This document shows, piece after piece, positions 1 to 11,564 of a DNA stretch of 64,000 nucleotides. The notes below the pieces were generated by a model. That model was not told the origin of the DNA and made no database searches. It was given only the letters and a program-made list of their open reading frames with translations. Positions within the stretch are counted from its first letter, which is position 1; each line of letters opens with the position of its first letter. This DNA comes from Xenopus tropicalis. Lineage: Eukaryota > Chordata > Amphibia > Anura > Pipidae. The stretch spans positions 35,631,701 to 35,695,700 of the forward strand of contig NC_030678.2 in the NCBI RefSeq assembly GCF_000004195.4, written 5' to 3'. The position numbers and the translations under genes are program-made.

Positions 1-1243
1 CCCCTAGGGCCCTTTAGAGAACCCTGCATCCAGAACCTACTTTCACAGCAATTAGATGAAGACTGTGCCAAATGGAGGATGTATAGGCTTATGATGAAAA
101 TAAGAAAGGGCTGATAGGAATAGTTCAAGACATTGGGATCTTCCAAAATTCCAGCAAAATGGCCTGGACCACCCCTGAGCAAGACAATTATTTATTCACA
201 AAAAAAATTATTGGTAAATACATGTTTACTCATTCTGGCAAGGTGCAAAGTGTCATGTTTTTGCACTTAGTGCCATGTACATGTGGATAGGTGGCACTTG
301 CAAAGGGCAGGGGCTTACCTTGGAATAGCCTCAAATTGTGCATCATTCTGTGCAAGACTGGAGCATCAGTATATGCCCCCCTTCATGCTCAATGACTTGA
401 ACCTGCTCAATTGGCAAATGAGGCAGATCGTTACCTTTTCAATTAAAGCCACTAGTCAATGTGGCACAGACACTACTATCTGCAGTAGACAGTGCTGTCT
501 TTAGTGGTGCCGCAGCCTGGGGGTAAAGTAACATCCCTTGATGGCCTTCAGCTATCCATAGTTCCTGGGAATTTCAGCTCAATAACCGGTGGAAACTCAG
601 GGTCAGGGTGTAACTACAGAGGAAGCAGACTCTGCGGTTGCAGAAGGGCTCAGGAGTATAGAGGGCCCAGTAAGGCTCTAGTTAATGAGTAATTTCAATA
701 TATCTTAGTAGAATGCTCAATTTGGGCCCAAAATCGAATTTGCTGTTTGACCCAATAACAACGAGTTACACTGTGGTTTAGGATTACACTGTCTCAATAC
801 AAAATCTTAGCATCACCATTTTACCATATTAAAAGCACTATCCCACATTTGCCTTTCTGCCCAGAAATGAGATAAATATATGGGACATAACTGATTTTTT
901 TTTTTTTTACTTCTACGCAGATCTACCACACCCCATGGCCTGTGTTGGCTTCTTCTGCTTAGAACTTCCTAAAGACATAACTGGCAGCTGAAATTCTCAG
1001 CCCGAGTCCAATAGCTGTCATGGAATATACTCACTAAGAGTTGTGGCAGGAGCATGCAGCAGAGGCAGATGGGTCATAGATAGATAGTGCTGGTGTGAGA
1101 GTACAAAGTGAAGCCTGGGCAGAAGTGGGGCAAGCCTAGCATAGGAAGGGCAGAAACCTGAATTCACTTTGGCATCTATCCTTCTCCAATAGGAGCAGGC
1201 ACAGATCCGCTTGACTGGAACTCTCAGTCAGTAACAAAGCACA
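1..1243. other. upstream non-coding DNA
   Basis: No gene is supported here. Short open frames at 283-504 and 492-692 have no recognisable domain or codon bias. Bases 606-655 are a fragment of an interspersed repeat (gtgtaactacagaggaagcag...) whose diverged relative lies at 26391-26440. A poly-T run sits near 896-909. If the promoter is near 1.9-2.2 kb, this stretch is the distal upstream region. Confidence 0.5.
606..655 (+). repeat. interspersed repeat fragment
   Basis: This short segment matches 26391-26440 in order and spacing (gtgtaa, tagaggaa, cag, tgc-gttgcag). The family looks like a known Xenopus interspersed repeat; its class is not clear from this fragment. Confidence 0.4.
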
Positions 1244-1650
1244 GAAAGAGAGAGAGAGAGAGAACAGGAGAGGGAGAGAAACACCTTAAGAGGCAGCAGC
1301 AACATCACATGGCAGCTGAGAGCAGCCTGCTCTGGGAATAAGATGGTATTTTTGAACTCTGCAAGCAAAAAGCGCTTTCATAAATTTTATATGGGAGGCG
1401 TTTTATGAGAGAGGGGAGGAAGACAGGAGAAAGAGAGAAAGGGAGAGAAAGGGAAGGAGAGAGGCAGAGGAAAAGAGAGTAAAAAGGGAGGATAGAGAGA
1501 AGCCAAAGAAGAGCCAGAGTGAAAGAATAGTACATAAAGGGGACGCTAGGTAGGAAGAAACAGTGAGAGAGGTGTAGAGGGAGGAAAAGAGGAGAGGGGG
1601 TGGAGAGAGAGAGGGAGGGAGATAGAAGAGAGAAAGAGAGAGCCTGACAT
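1244..1650 (+). repeat. polypurine (GA-rich) tract
   Basis: The + strand is almost entirely A and G over long runs: an (AG)n run at about 1244-1262, then 1409-1650 with few pyrimidines. The minus-strand open frames here (1305-1535, 1403-1732) are only low-complexity Ser/Leu translations of the tract. Such mirror-like purine runs near promoters can form triplex (H-) DNA or bind GAGA-type factors. Position, 0.6-1 kb upstream of the putative donor, suggests 5'UTR or core-promoter flank. Confidence 0.75.
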
Positions 1651-2214
1651 CCTCACATTGAGAGAGGCTGGGGAACAGAGAAGAGTCTATTCTTATCTCT
1701 GACTGTCTCTGGCAGTCTCTTGGACCTGGCACATCTCCCTGGTGACAAGGGGGGCTCCATGACTCTCCTTAGGCTCCATTCCCCCAGCAGTAGGGGGGTG
1801 GAGAGGTGTCAACTGATCTCAGCCAAAAAAGGGGGCGTCTTCCCCCCCTAAATAGCTTGGGGAGCTAGAGACAGAGAGAAGTGGGAGAGGCAGAGAAAGA
1901 GAGAGACTGGATACTGAGAGACAGAGCCGGGTCCCTGATTGATGCTCCAGGAGCCGGGGAAGGAGCGCTGGGACCCCCAACCTTCTCATTCCAACAGCAC
2001 TCATTGGAGGAGAGTGATCCAGAGGAACCGGTACAGCACTGCCCACATTACTGCTGCCGATCCCGGGATTGAGTCTTTCTACGGGACACTTGGGCAGAGG
2101 AGAGCGCTGGGTAGGACTCCGGGGTCTATCGCTTCCCTGTCGGATTAATACACTGTAACCCGCGGAGTTGCCCCCAGGACCAACAGTGCCTCCCGGATGC
2201 GCACAGGTGGCACC

Positions 2215-2227
2215 ATGCAGCTCTCAG
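2215..2227 (+). CDS. possible first coding exon (start of an unidentified gene)
   Basis: The ATG at 2215 has a strong Kozak context (gcacc before it, A at -3), encodes Met-Gln-Leu-Ser, and is cut by a consensus donor, CAG|GTAGG, after 2227 (phase 1). An in-frame ATG at 2197 has a weaker context and would add MRTGGT. The frame is closed by TAA at 2146-2148, so the coding part starts here or at 2197. An alternative donor, CAG|GTGG, lies at about 2205/2206. Four to ten residues are not enough to name the gene. No later exon is recognisable, so the first intron would be longer than 61 kb, as in many neural or developmental genes. The exon is inferred from context, CpG content and splice signal only. 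Confidence 0.35.
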
Positions 2228-2237
2228 GTAGGACCCA

Positions 2238-2272
2238 GTGCGGAACCCGGTGCGGAACCCGGTGCGGAACCG
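2238..2272 (+). repeat. 12-bp tandem repeat, three copies
   Basis: The unit gtgcggaacccg occurs at 2238, 2250 and 2262, the last one slightly short. It starts 11 bp after the putative splice donor, in the CpG-rich block. It adds six CpGs and may vary in copy number. Confidence 0.9.
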
Positions 2273-2365
2273 CTCACCTGGATGTTGCGCAGGAGTTTAG
2301 GAACGCATAACAGAAATACCTAGCCCCTAACCGTAACTTCCAGCTTCGCTAGACTCTCTAGCCGA

Positions 2366-2384
2366 GCATGCCGGGAAGTGTAGT
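2366..2384 (-). promoter_or_regulatory. ZNF143/THAP11-like (SBS) site
   Basis: On the minus strand the sequence reads ACTACACTTCCCGGCATGC, a close match to the ACTACA-N-TTCCC-...-GC element bound by ZNF143 (Staf) and THAP11 in vertebrate CpG promoters. It lies about 140 bp downstream of the putative donor inside the CpG-rich block. Its presence supports a promoter here. Confidence 0.55.
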
Positions 2385-2430
2385 TTGGCAAGTGCTGAAA
2401 TTCCAATTTTGCGCTCTATCGCGCTGTGCT

Positions 2431-5400
2431 GCTCATACTAAATTCTATATAGACATACATAGGAATTCTCATCGATTTTCATAAAAAGCAGGCAAGGATT
2501 GTGTGGTCCCTGGGCCATAGGGAAAGGTTATATGGGGATGATTAACCCCCCATGTACCGGCAGCCAAATACGAGCGCACTGACATTCTCTGACTTACTGC
2601 CCCCTGCACAGCAGCCAAAGAGTTCATTACTACAGGGTCAGTGTCCTTCCCTTGTCTGGGAGCTTTCTGCCCTAATATTCTCTACTCTGTGGGCACTACG
2701 GACACTATTGGCTCTTGGATAGAAAGATAATGGATTGATGGATATTAGGAAGCTATATAATAGGCAGACAGACAGATAATTGCTAGATAGATAGGCATAT
2801 TGATAAGATGCAGGCAGATCAATAGCAGGTAGATATATAATTGGCAGACAAATACTAGGACAATAAAGCATGTCTGTTTGTGTCCATCTTCTGCTTAGAC
2901 CTACATTGCATCTAATTGAATTCATCCGTTTAACATGAAGAGGAACCTTGTGGTGCTAAAAATCTCTCATTCTAGATAGGAACATGTATGGACAGAGACA
3001 GACAAATAGATGATAGGTAGAGGATAGATCTATAGATAGATAGATTTATTTTGTTATGAGACTTCTCTTTTCGGTGCTTGACAATGTGTAAACATGAATG
3101 TGTTAGATACAGCAGAGCTAACACTTCTCTTCTATGTGATATAATGTGGATTGGATCTGTAGCCATCTCTATATAAGGCTCCCTGTGCCATTTATTTTAT
3201 TTTTGTACTCAATTTTTATTCCCAAGTCACTTTGGTGCTGGGATGGGCAACCTGCAGTACTCCAGGTGTTGTTAAACAGCCCTTAGCACCCCTAGACATG
3301 TAGGAAATAGGAGCCACAGCAAGCTCCGAAGGGCCAGAGCTGCTTTAGTGGCTGTTTTAGTGAAACCTGAGCTCCATCTCTCCCAGAACCCCCACCTTGC
3401 TGCCCCTGAACCCCTGTCTCTGCCTGTTGCCCTAGCTGTGTTTTTGTTGCCCTATGTTTATTTATAGCGGCCATGCCTTTGCAGTGAGGGAGGGACTGCC
3501 AGTAGATAACATCCTGTGTGTAGAACTCTACCTGTTTGTGTGGCATCACCTGGCTGCCTAGCACTGAGCCCCTGCCCGCTGCTGCCGCTTGCTATTCATA
3601 TGTGTTCCACTCTTGCCTCTCGGCAAACACAAACTGAACATGTCAGCTGTTATTTCTAACTAAAGCCCAAGCAATTTAAGTGCTACTTCTGCGCCGCTAG
3701 CACATACTTATTGAAACCCACATACTTTCCATCCACCTCAGCCCATTGCCAGGGAAATAGGTAACAGCCTATGTACAGCTTCTCTCCAAGCAAATATATT
3801 ATTCCTTTGCTCAACGTGTCATGTGCCTTTAATGTGACTATGTAAGATATTCGTATAATTCGCTTGTTTGCACTGCAGCTGGAATTCATGTATATTTTAT
3901 GCAGAACAATTCGTATTTCCTAAGCGTTGATACGTTTGCCCTGATCCTGGCTTTCTAATGACTTCTGAATGTGCCAAATAAGCTGGTACCCAGTAAACTT
4001 CAGCAGCAAGTTGGTGCCGCCAGGCAGGTTGGGTTTAGTTGGCCCGGATGGGGGGTGAGAGGATTAGGCATAAACACATTATCATTGTAAAGAAAAGTCA
4101 AATAGGAGAAAACAGATGGTGATGTAATTCCCTAAGGGAGAGGAAACATTACAGATTAGCATGGATCACATCAGCAGGTTATTAAAGGTGTAAGAAACAC
4201 ACTGCTTCTTTGAAGAAAAGGATCGGGGAGTGGTGAGGAGCAAGCGTCTCCTGAAGACATCCCACTCAGACCTGTCTGTGGCAAAGAGCAGCCAGTTTAA
4301 CCTTTCCTATTCCAGACACATATGCCTAATCCTCAATGAATGTATTCACAGGGGGTCTACATGAAAAGGGAAGGTTTCTTTTTGGGGGGGTCTGACCTCA
4401 GAAATTGCCTGACTATAAAAGTCTTGGTGTTGGTCAGGTCAGAGCTGCTAATGCAGAATAACGCAGGACTTCTTTTGTTTTATGCCATTATAATGATTTA
4501 ATTCATTATTTACCAGACACATCGATAATAGGCTTATGGGTAGATAATTATTTTAAGGAATTATGCTGAATTGGGGCTTTGCCCCTGTTTGTTAAGGTCC
4601 GGAGTAAATCAGTACGTGCCATTATTCCTAACAGTGCCCTTCCTAAAGGAGAATCATGCAGCACCCTGAGAAGTTAGGGGCACAGGCGGGTTTGCTGGTA
4701 GGTTTGTGCAGAGCACGACTGCAGGGTGGCTTTGTCTGGGTTGTGTCTCCATGGCTTTCTGTGAGGTGCTGCCTGTACACGCATTCACCGCCCAGGAACA
4801 GGTGTTTCCCCTTTGCTCTGGATGAAATTGTTGTGAAGGCAGAACCTTATAATAGGTTGGTGGAAAAAAAGTCTAGAATTCTCTTGGGGAACACAAGGAT
4901 CCAGCAGCCTAATATAAAGTGCGAAGGAGCGAGATTCTCTCAACATTTGTTATGCAAGGACTTGGGCCCCCATAATGCACATTCTGTATAGTAATCTATA
5001 CGTTACTTAGAAAGTGCATCAATGTACAGTAAAGGAAGAGTGTGCATTCTCAGCTCCATACTGACATTTTACTTTCCATGCCTACAGCAAGCCTCTACCT
5101 CTCACTGATGCTCTCTCTTTTCATTGTCCTTGGAGAGTGTTCAAGGGCGTTAGGCAAATGAACCCTTGAAAGGTTCTATTGATGTGGACTTGGATACTAT
5201 AATGCAAGTTAACATGTTCTACTCGTGGCCCAGGCAGCAGCTCCCTTTTTTCTAATGCCCCATATGATGAATCTGTGCAGCCAGTGTGTTTTGGTCATGT
5301 AACCAATGTCTTTAGTACTCACAACTGCTGTGATTATTGGAATACCTGTCAACTAATCCATGCAGAGCTCCTAGGAGGTTTTAAATGGAGCCCCTTTTTT

Positions 5401-5654
5401 TCCTTTTGCTGACCAGTTATTGGCTTTTGTACAACACCTATACACATGTTGGGCTGTAGATCTATAACAGCTATTGTCTCCTTTTCTAGGTATGAAGAGG
5501 CAGGTGTGTATTGTGCTGAGTGTACAGCAAGTGCAACAAGCCCTCGAGTAGCTGGGAATCAGCTGTGTGTAGTCTGCTCTTGTCATTGTACCCATATTAC
5601 CCATAAAGCTCCAAACTACAGGAAGGATCTCCCATAGATTCTATTTTAATCAAT
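2431..5654. other. non-coding, mostly unique (putative intron 1)
   Basis: No exon is supported. It includes GATA-type simple repeats (2700-3060) and a probable fragment of a MITE near 3230-3290. The open frame at 4656-4991 (111 codons) has no known domain. The 3.6-4.4 kb part is low in repeats. Confidence 0.5.
2700..3060. repeat. degenerate GATA/GACA tetranucleotide repeats
   Basis: Scattered runs of gata and gaca units (for example around 2770-2800 and 3000-3050) make up a decayed microsatellite region. The minus-strand open frames (2638-2925, 2972-3166) are Tyr/Leu/Ser-rich translations of it. Confidence 0.7.
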
Positions 5655-5850
5655 TACAATTTTTATAAATATGTAATAAAAAAACAGTACCTTGTACTTG
5701 ACCCTAGTTAAGCTGCATGAATCCATATTGGCAGCAAAACAATCCAATTGGGTTTATTTAATGTTTAAATTATTTTAAGTAGGCTTAAGGTATGGTGATC
5801 CAATATATGGAAAGATCCCTTATCAGGAAAACCCAAGCTACCAAGTATTC
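5655..5850 (-). mobile_element. CAGGTATGGGA-type MITE fragment
   Basis: In reverse orientation this carries the internal parts of the palindromic MITE seen complete at 30474-30766: cagtaccttgtactt, then caatccaattgggttta, then cttaaggtatggtgatcc and aaagatcccttatc. The terminal repeats are worn. Confidence 0.7.
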
Positions 5851-6699
5851 TTCATAATAATTTCTGTATCTATAAATATCTTTATAATATAGAGTCCTTT
5901 CTATCTGATGCTTCCAGAAACACTTATATATCTGCCCCCACTATCTATGATTTGACACACATCTTTAAACTGAGTTACGTATTATTTTTTTAGGGGTTTT
6001 TTTTGGGTTCCTTTATTCTCTAGTTACCCAGCAATGACTTTAAGCTTTGGGAGTGGTAAAAAGTCAGAAGTTCCTTTTTAATGAGGGATTTTTTGTACAT
6101 TTACTGTAAGTTGTTAAATGGCTGAATCAAGCCAAATCACGGCAACGTACAATAATTTCTATGTACCCCATTATAGGAGGTTATATGCATTTGTTCCAAG
6201 TATGCAGCAGCAGTAACTGCATTTCTGCATTGGGTGCTGGGAGGCAGTGCTTCCCTATCTGTCCCTTATCATTTATTTTTTAGAGCTGCCTTTTGTCCAA
6301 GCTGATGTATTATTGCCTTTATAATAATGTTTTCCTGAGGTACAGCTCGAGAGATGAAGCATAAATAATACTCAGAGAGTGTGGGAGAGCGTGGGAGAAA
6401 GTGAACATTTGGCTTTGTAGGAACAAATCTTAATTATTTTCATGTAGTCCAGGGACAGGAATAGAGAATTTGATGTGTGGTTGTTGGGAGCTTCTTAGGA
6501 ACATCTCACCATTGGCCACAGAGATATCAAAAATTATGTCTCACAGTGGCAGGGGTGCAATTTGGCCACCCTTCACATTGATCTTAGTTCTTTTCCCTTA
6601 GCCAAGAGCTTATCACTGATTGGTTGCTATGGGTTAGTGCTCAGGTGCAGATTTTCCCAGTCTTGGACCATGAGCCCTGATTTCTTTAAAATCAGATTC
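5851..6699. other. non-coding, nothing recognised
   Basis: AT-rich unique sequence with no exon-like segment and no clear repeat. It ends where the 79-bp minisatellite begins. Confidence 0.4.
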
Positions 6700-7937
6700 C
6701 TAGCTCTTTAGCACCACTCTCACTACCACCTTCCCTACTATACCCACTAATCCACAGCCACAGTCCTTTCCCAGAGGCTATAAACCCCAGTGCTACTATA
6801 GGGACCAAAGTCTCGCTACTATACCTGTTATCCCACAGCCACAGTCCCTTCCCAGAGACTATTATCCCCCCCACTGCTACTATAGGCACCATCTCTCCCT
6901 ACTATACCTGCTATCCCAAAGCCACAGTCCCTTCCCAGAGGCTATTATCCCCCCACTGCTACTATAGGCACCATCTCTCCCTACTATACCTGCTATCCCA
7001 CAGCCCCAGTCCCTTCCCAGAGGCTATTATCCCCCCACTGCTACTATAGGCACCATCTCTCCCTACTATACCTGCTATCCCACAGCCACAGTCCCTTCCC
7101 AGAGGCTATTATCCCCACTACTACTATAGGCACCATCTCTCCCTACTATACCTGCTATCCCACAGCCACAGTCCCTTCCCAGAGGCTATTATCCCCCCCC
7201 CCCACTGCTACTATAGGCACCATCTCTCCCTACTATACCTGCTATCCCACAGCCACAGTCCCTTCCCAGAGGCTATTATCCCCCCCCCCCACTGCTACTA
7301 TAGGCACCATCTCTCCCTACTATACCTGCTATCCCACAGCCACAGTCCCTTCCCAGAGGCTATTATCCCCCCCCCCCCACTGCTACTATAGGCACCATCT
7401 CTCCCTACTATACCTGCTATCCCACAGCCAGAGTCCCTTCCCAGAGGCTATTATCCCACTGCTACTATAGGCACAATCTCTCCCTACTATACCTGCTATC
7501 CCACAGCCACAGTCCCTTCCCAGAGGCTATTATCCCCCCACTGCTACTATAGGCACCATCTCTCCCTACTATCCCTGCTATCTCACAGCCACAGTCCCTT
7601 CCCAGAGGCTATTATCCCCCCACTGCTACTATAGGCACCATCTCTCCCTACTATACCTGCTATCCCACAGACACAGTTCCTTCCCAGAGGCTATCATCCC
7701 CCCCTGCTACTATAGGCACCATCTCTCCCTACTATACCTGCTATCCCACAGCCCCAGTCCCTTCCCAGAGGCTATTATCCCACTGCTACTATAGGCACCA
7801 TCTCTCCCTACTATACCTGCTATCCCACAGCCACAGTCCCTTCCCAGAGGCTATTATCCCCACTGCTACTATAGGCACCATCTCTCCCTACTATATCTGC
7901 TATCCCACAGCAACAGTCCCTTCCCAGAGGCTATTAT
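6700..7937 (+). repeat. minisatellite array A, about 79-bp unit, about 15 copies
   Basis: Units carry the ordered blocks gctactataggcaccatctc, tccctactatacctgctatc, ccacagccacagtcccttcc and cagaggctattatccc. Unit length varies from about 70 to 88 bp, mainly through the C run (3-10 C) at the unit junction. The first two or three units are more diverged than the middle ones. The minus-strand frame at 6692-6892 is only a translation of the array. The same unit forms array B at 9556-10147. Confidence 0.95.
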
Positions 7938-9555
7938 AGCTAGCTAGAAGATTACCACCTTAAGGATCCAAATACAAAAATACCAGTACCTTGTAGCTAC
8001 ACTGGTAGTTTCCATGGAATTGTTGATTGCATGTACAAGCTAATCCAACTGCTTGCATGCATGCCCTACAAATTGCAGCCAATACCACCTACTGAAGTTG
8101 GAATGTGATTTATTAGTGTGCATTAGCATCCTATCTGGCCAGTTAGAACAAAATTGTCATATTCTGATCTGATAGATCTAATCAAATGCAACTGCACGTT
8201 CACTAATGAAATCTGATAGAAGTCGGTGGACGCAAGGAATCAGATCCGCTTTGCCATTCAAATAGTTGACAGCAATAGCTCTGTTGATGTGAGCTACATT
8301 TGTAGAAAAAAAAAAAACTGCAGTCACAGAATACTGGCCATTTATCTGAAAAAACCTGTACTATTTATAGAAATGTATCAGTAAATTTTCCTTATTTGCT
8401 TTTAGCTGTAAATCTGGGGATAAACCTGTGCAGCTGCACTATACATCCTGGGGGGCGGACAAAGCAGTCACAGAGCCGTTGTGTGCCTGTAATTGAGTAA
8501 TTTACATTCCCCCCTAAATCTGTTAAAAAATACACAAAGCCAGAGAGAGTAAATCAATCTGGGCCAGTTTCTAGTAATGCAGTAACTCTCTGTGGTGCCT
8601 GCTGGGACCGACTTGCCTCGGGCTGGTTTACCCCTATTGGCCCCTTCCCCAATAGAATTGGGTTAATGAGGATAAGAGATGCTGGGCTGGGATTAGAGAA
8701 GGGGGGCACTATCGGTGCAGGAATGGGGAGCCCTTACTATGAACTCTGGCTCTTAAACCTTGGGCTGTCAGGGGATGCTGGAAGTTGTATTTAACATATA
8801 TAATAGCCAAGGTATCCTTTTAAGGCTGCTTGTTCATTCTTTTCATTCCCTGATAAAGATCCCCTCCTCCTTCTATATACTAAAAATAAAAACAATTTAG
8901 TTCTGAGGGTGCGTTGGATACAGAAACTTTGTGAGGCATTAGAGACTTGCATGACAAAAGCCAACGTGAGGCCTCTGGGCAAATTCTAAGTCTTAAAGTT
9001 GTATCTAGTTAAGCACTGAGTGCCAGCCGGGCTTTGTTAAGTGGCAGCATTATTAATTATTTAAAATCTTGTAGCTGTCTTTCATTAGGATTTATCTGTA
9101 CATCAACCACAAAATCAGTCAAACACACTCATTTATAAGTTAATGCAAGCTCTGAATAATTCAGTGAGAGTTAGATCAGGGCTGGGTTGCACTCTCTCTC
9201 GCCACACTGTCTCTCCTCAGGGTTTAATGGTTCCCAGTAAATGGTGTGCATGTGAGGAGGGGGAATTCTGCTTGAGATATTGCTGCGGTTCCAGGCTTCG
9301 TTGGACCGGGACACTAGTTATGATGCTAGAAATGAGTTGGCAAACAGAGCAGAGTTGAAGCAGCAAAATTCAGAAAACACAAAGTGCAGAGGAGATAGGG
9401 CTGGTGCAGAATCCAGGGGGGTAATGAAATAGAGAACAAGAGCAAAAGGAAGGGGATGAATTTGAGAAGTGTGCATATATGAGTGGGGCAAATAAATAAG
9501 AAAGCGGACAAGGGTATATTTAGTGGTTTCAGGACCCAAACAAAAACAAAAACAT
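7938..9555. other. unique spacer between two related arrays
   Basis: This 1.6-kb stretch separates minisatellite arrays A and B. It has poly-A near 8308-8319 and no other repeat I recognise. The 8400-8600 part reads like ordinary unique intron. Confidence 0.45.
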
Positions 9556-10147
9556 TTCCTTTCCCAGAGGCAATTAACCTACTGTTACTATAATCACCAT
9601 CTCTCCCTACTATACCTGCTATCCCACAGCCCCAGTCCCTTCCCAGTGGCTATTATCCCCCCACTGCTACTATAGGCACCATCTCTCCCTACTATACCTG
9701 CTACCCCACAGCCACAGTCCCTTCCCAGAGGCTATTATCCCACTGCTACTATAGGCACCATCTCTCCCTACTATACCTGCTATCCCACAGCCACAGTCCC
9801 TTCCCAGAGGCTATTATCCCACTGCTACTATAAGCACCATCTCTCCCTACTATACCTGCTATCCCACAGCCACAGTCCCTTCCCAGAGGCTATTATCCCA
9901 CTGCTACTATAAGCACAATCTCTCCCTACTATACCTGCTATCCCACAGCCACAGTCCCTTCCCAGAGGCTATTATCCCACTGCTACTATAGGCACAATCT
10001 CTCCCTACTATACCTGCTATCCCACAGCCACAGTCCCTTCCCAGAGGCTATTATCCCACTGCTACTATAAGCACCATCTCTCCCTACTATACCTGCTATC
10101 CCACAGCCACAGTCCCTTCCCAGAGGCTATTATCCCCACAGGTACCA
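9556..10147 (+). repeat. minisatellite array B, 79-bp unit, about 7.5 copies
   Basis: This is the same unit as array A. The gctac landmark recurs at 9666, 9745, 9824, 9903, 9982 and 10061, an exact 79-bp period. The C run between units is short (ccc) here, so the units are more uniform than in array A. Subtypes ggcacc, agcacc, ggcaca and agcaca are interspersed, which suggests conversion or unequal exchange. Confidence 0.95.
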
Positions 10148-11233
10148 TCTCTCTCAAACCTACAAACCATTAATTGAAATGGCTTAGTTGGAATCAAACT
10201 CCTGTGCTACATGGCAGTAATTAAGCCACTCAGTACTTCAGATCATCTTCCCTGTATGGGGCTTCAGAGTATCTACTTCCAAAATGGTAATGCCATGACA
10301 TCAGGGCAGAGCTGAGACCATTTCTGAGAACAGAATAGTTTAACAACACCTGCAAACTCTCTTAGCTCTGTACATGAAGTTTTGTTGGAGAGGTAGAGGC
10401 AGGAAATTGCTGTTCAGGAACAGTTAGAGAGCAACAGGTTGCGGGTGCCTATGATAAAGAAGAAGGAAGAACCCAGAGAGTAGGAGAGGGACAGGGAAAC
10501 AGCTGCTTATGAGAATGAGATAGCGAGAGAAACAAATTATAACCCAAGAAAAACTAAAGCGATAAACACTAGAAAAAAACAGAGCCAATCATATAAATAA
10601 AATAAAGAGAGAACGAGATAATGAAGAGAAGCAATTGTACAGACAGAGGGAATGAATCAGGCGAGAAATAGGGGAATGACTGAAAATGAAGACTAACGAG
10701 ATACAGACAATAAACACAAAAACTATAATTGTGAAATATTAACTCATTGTGGCTCTTGCTTACTGATACCTGCAGCCGACAAGCATTTAGCAACCTCGCT
10801 GGCACAATGACACGAGTCTAGACTGTTCTATTGTGCAACGGGTCAGTTACATCGAAATATTTTGTAGGGGAAAGCTATCAATGTGCATTACATTTCCTAT
10901 GAGAAACGGCACAGTATTTACTGTTTAACAGCAAGAGATCAATCTAAATGTTATGGGAAATGAGAGCCTAGCACAAGACCACAGTATTAATAGCGAAGTA
11001 TTGGCTTTTCTCTGAAAACAAGTAGTTTGTAGGGCTTCCTCTCTTGATGAAGAAAAGGGGTCTGCAATTTCTGGGAAGCATTTCTTTGAAATGTTGCTGC
11101 TTTTCAAATATTAGTGGTGACTGTTGCTCAGCGTTATCTAGGGGCAGTGTTGTACTGCTGTCTACAAGCAAGAGGTGAAAAGTGGTACTGCAAGTGGCAC
11201 AGTGAAAACAACTATACATAGGGTTTAATCTTC
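10148..11233. other. non-coding; purine-rich stretch
   Basis: The part at 10380-10720 is A/G-rich on the + strand. No exon is seen. The minus-strand open frame at 10968-11540 (190 codons) runs from here into the hAT element at 11242 and has no recognisable domain. Confidence 0.4.
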
Positions 11234-11241
11234 TTCTAGAT

Positions 11242-11556
11242 AAGTGATCCCAACCTTTTTTACTCGGAAGCACACTAAGATGTAAAAAGTAGGGGTGAGC
11301 CATACAAGCATGGAAACAGTTCTTTGGGGATGCCAAATAAGTTCTGTGATTGGCTGTTTGGTAGCCCCATGTGGACTGCTGGACTGCAGGAGTAAGCAGG
11401 AGTACTCCAAGCGCTGCTTGGAGTAAAACTGTCTCTGTGCTTCCAAAACTTGCCTCCAAGCCAGAAATGTAAAAATGGGCACCTACTTTGAGGCCACTGG
11501 GAGCAACATCAGGGGGTGGTGAGCAACATCTACAAGCCACTGGTTGGGGATCACTG
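11242..11556. mobile_element. hAT-like MITE with 8-bp target duplication
   Basis: The ends are inverted: agtgatcccaacc at the left and ggttggggatcact at the right. The flanks are ttctagat (11234-11241) and ttcttgat (11557-11564), 7 of 8 identical, as expected for hAT insertion. Internal text (cctccaagccagaaatgtaa, gaggccactgggagcaacat) matches an abundant Xenopus family as I remember it. No transposase is encoded. Confidence 0.85.
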
Positions 11557-11564
11557 TTCTTGAT

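Larger units (their letters stand above)
1900..2430 (+). promoter_or_regulatory. CpG-rich promoter / 5' exon region
   Basis: CpG dinucleotides are common here and rare nearly everywhere else in the window (ccggg, cgctggg, ccgatcccggg, cccgcgg, cccggatgcgc, tgcggaacccgg). The block contains a good start codon and splice donor (2215-2227) and a ZNF143/THAP11-like site (2366-2384). A GC-box-like ggggcg lies just upstream near 1834. No convincing TATA box is seen, which fits a CpG-type promoter. The transcription start cannot be placed by eye. Small upstream frames at 1881-2072 and 1939-2148 would be uORFs if transcription starts far enough upstream. Confidence 0.6.

Noticed and set aside
1403..1732. 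Ser/Leu-rich minus-strand frames
   Set aside because: They are low-complexity translations of the polypurine tract.
5446..5637. Ig-domain-like exon (EEAGVYC after an acceptor-like tttctag)
   Set aside because: The Y-x-C spacing of an Ig domain is wrong and there is no matching donor in frame.
6692..6892. 66-codon repetitive protein
   Set aside because: It is a translation of the 79-bp minisatellite, whose unit length and stops do not keep a frame across the array.
10968..11540. 190-codon minus-strand open frame
   Set aside because: Its first half is the hAT-like MITE at 11242-11556, the rest has no domain or splice context.
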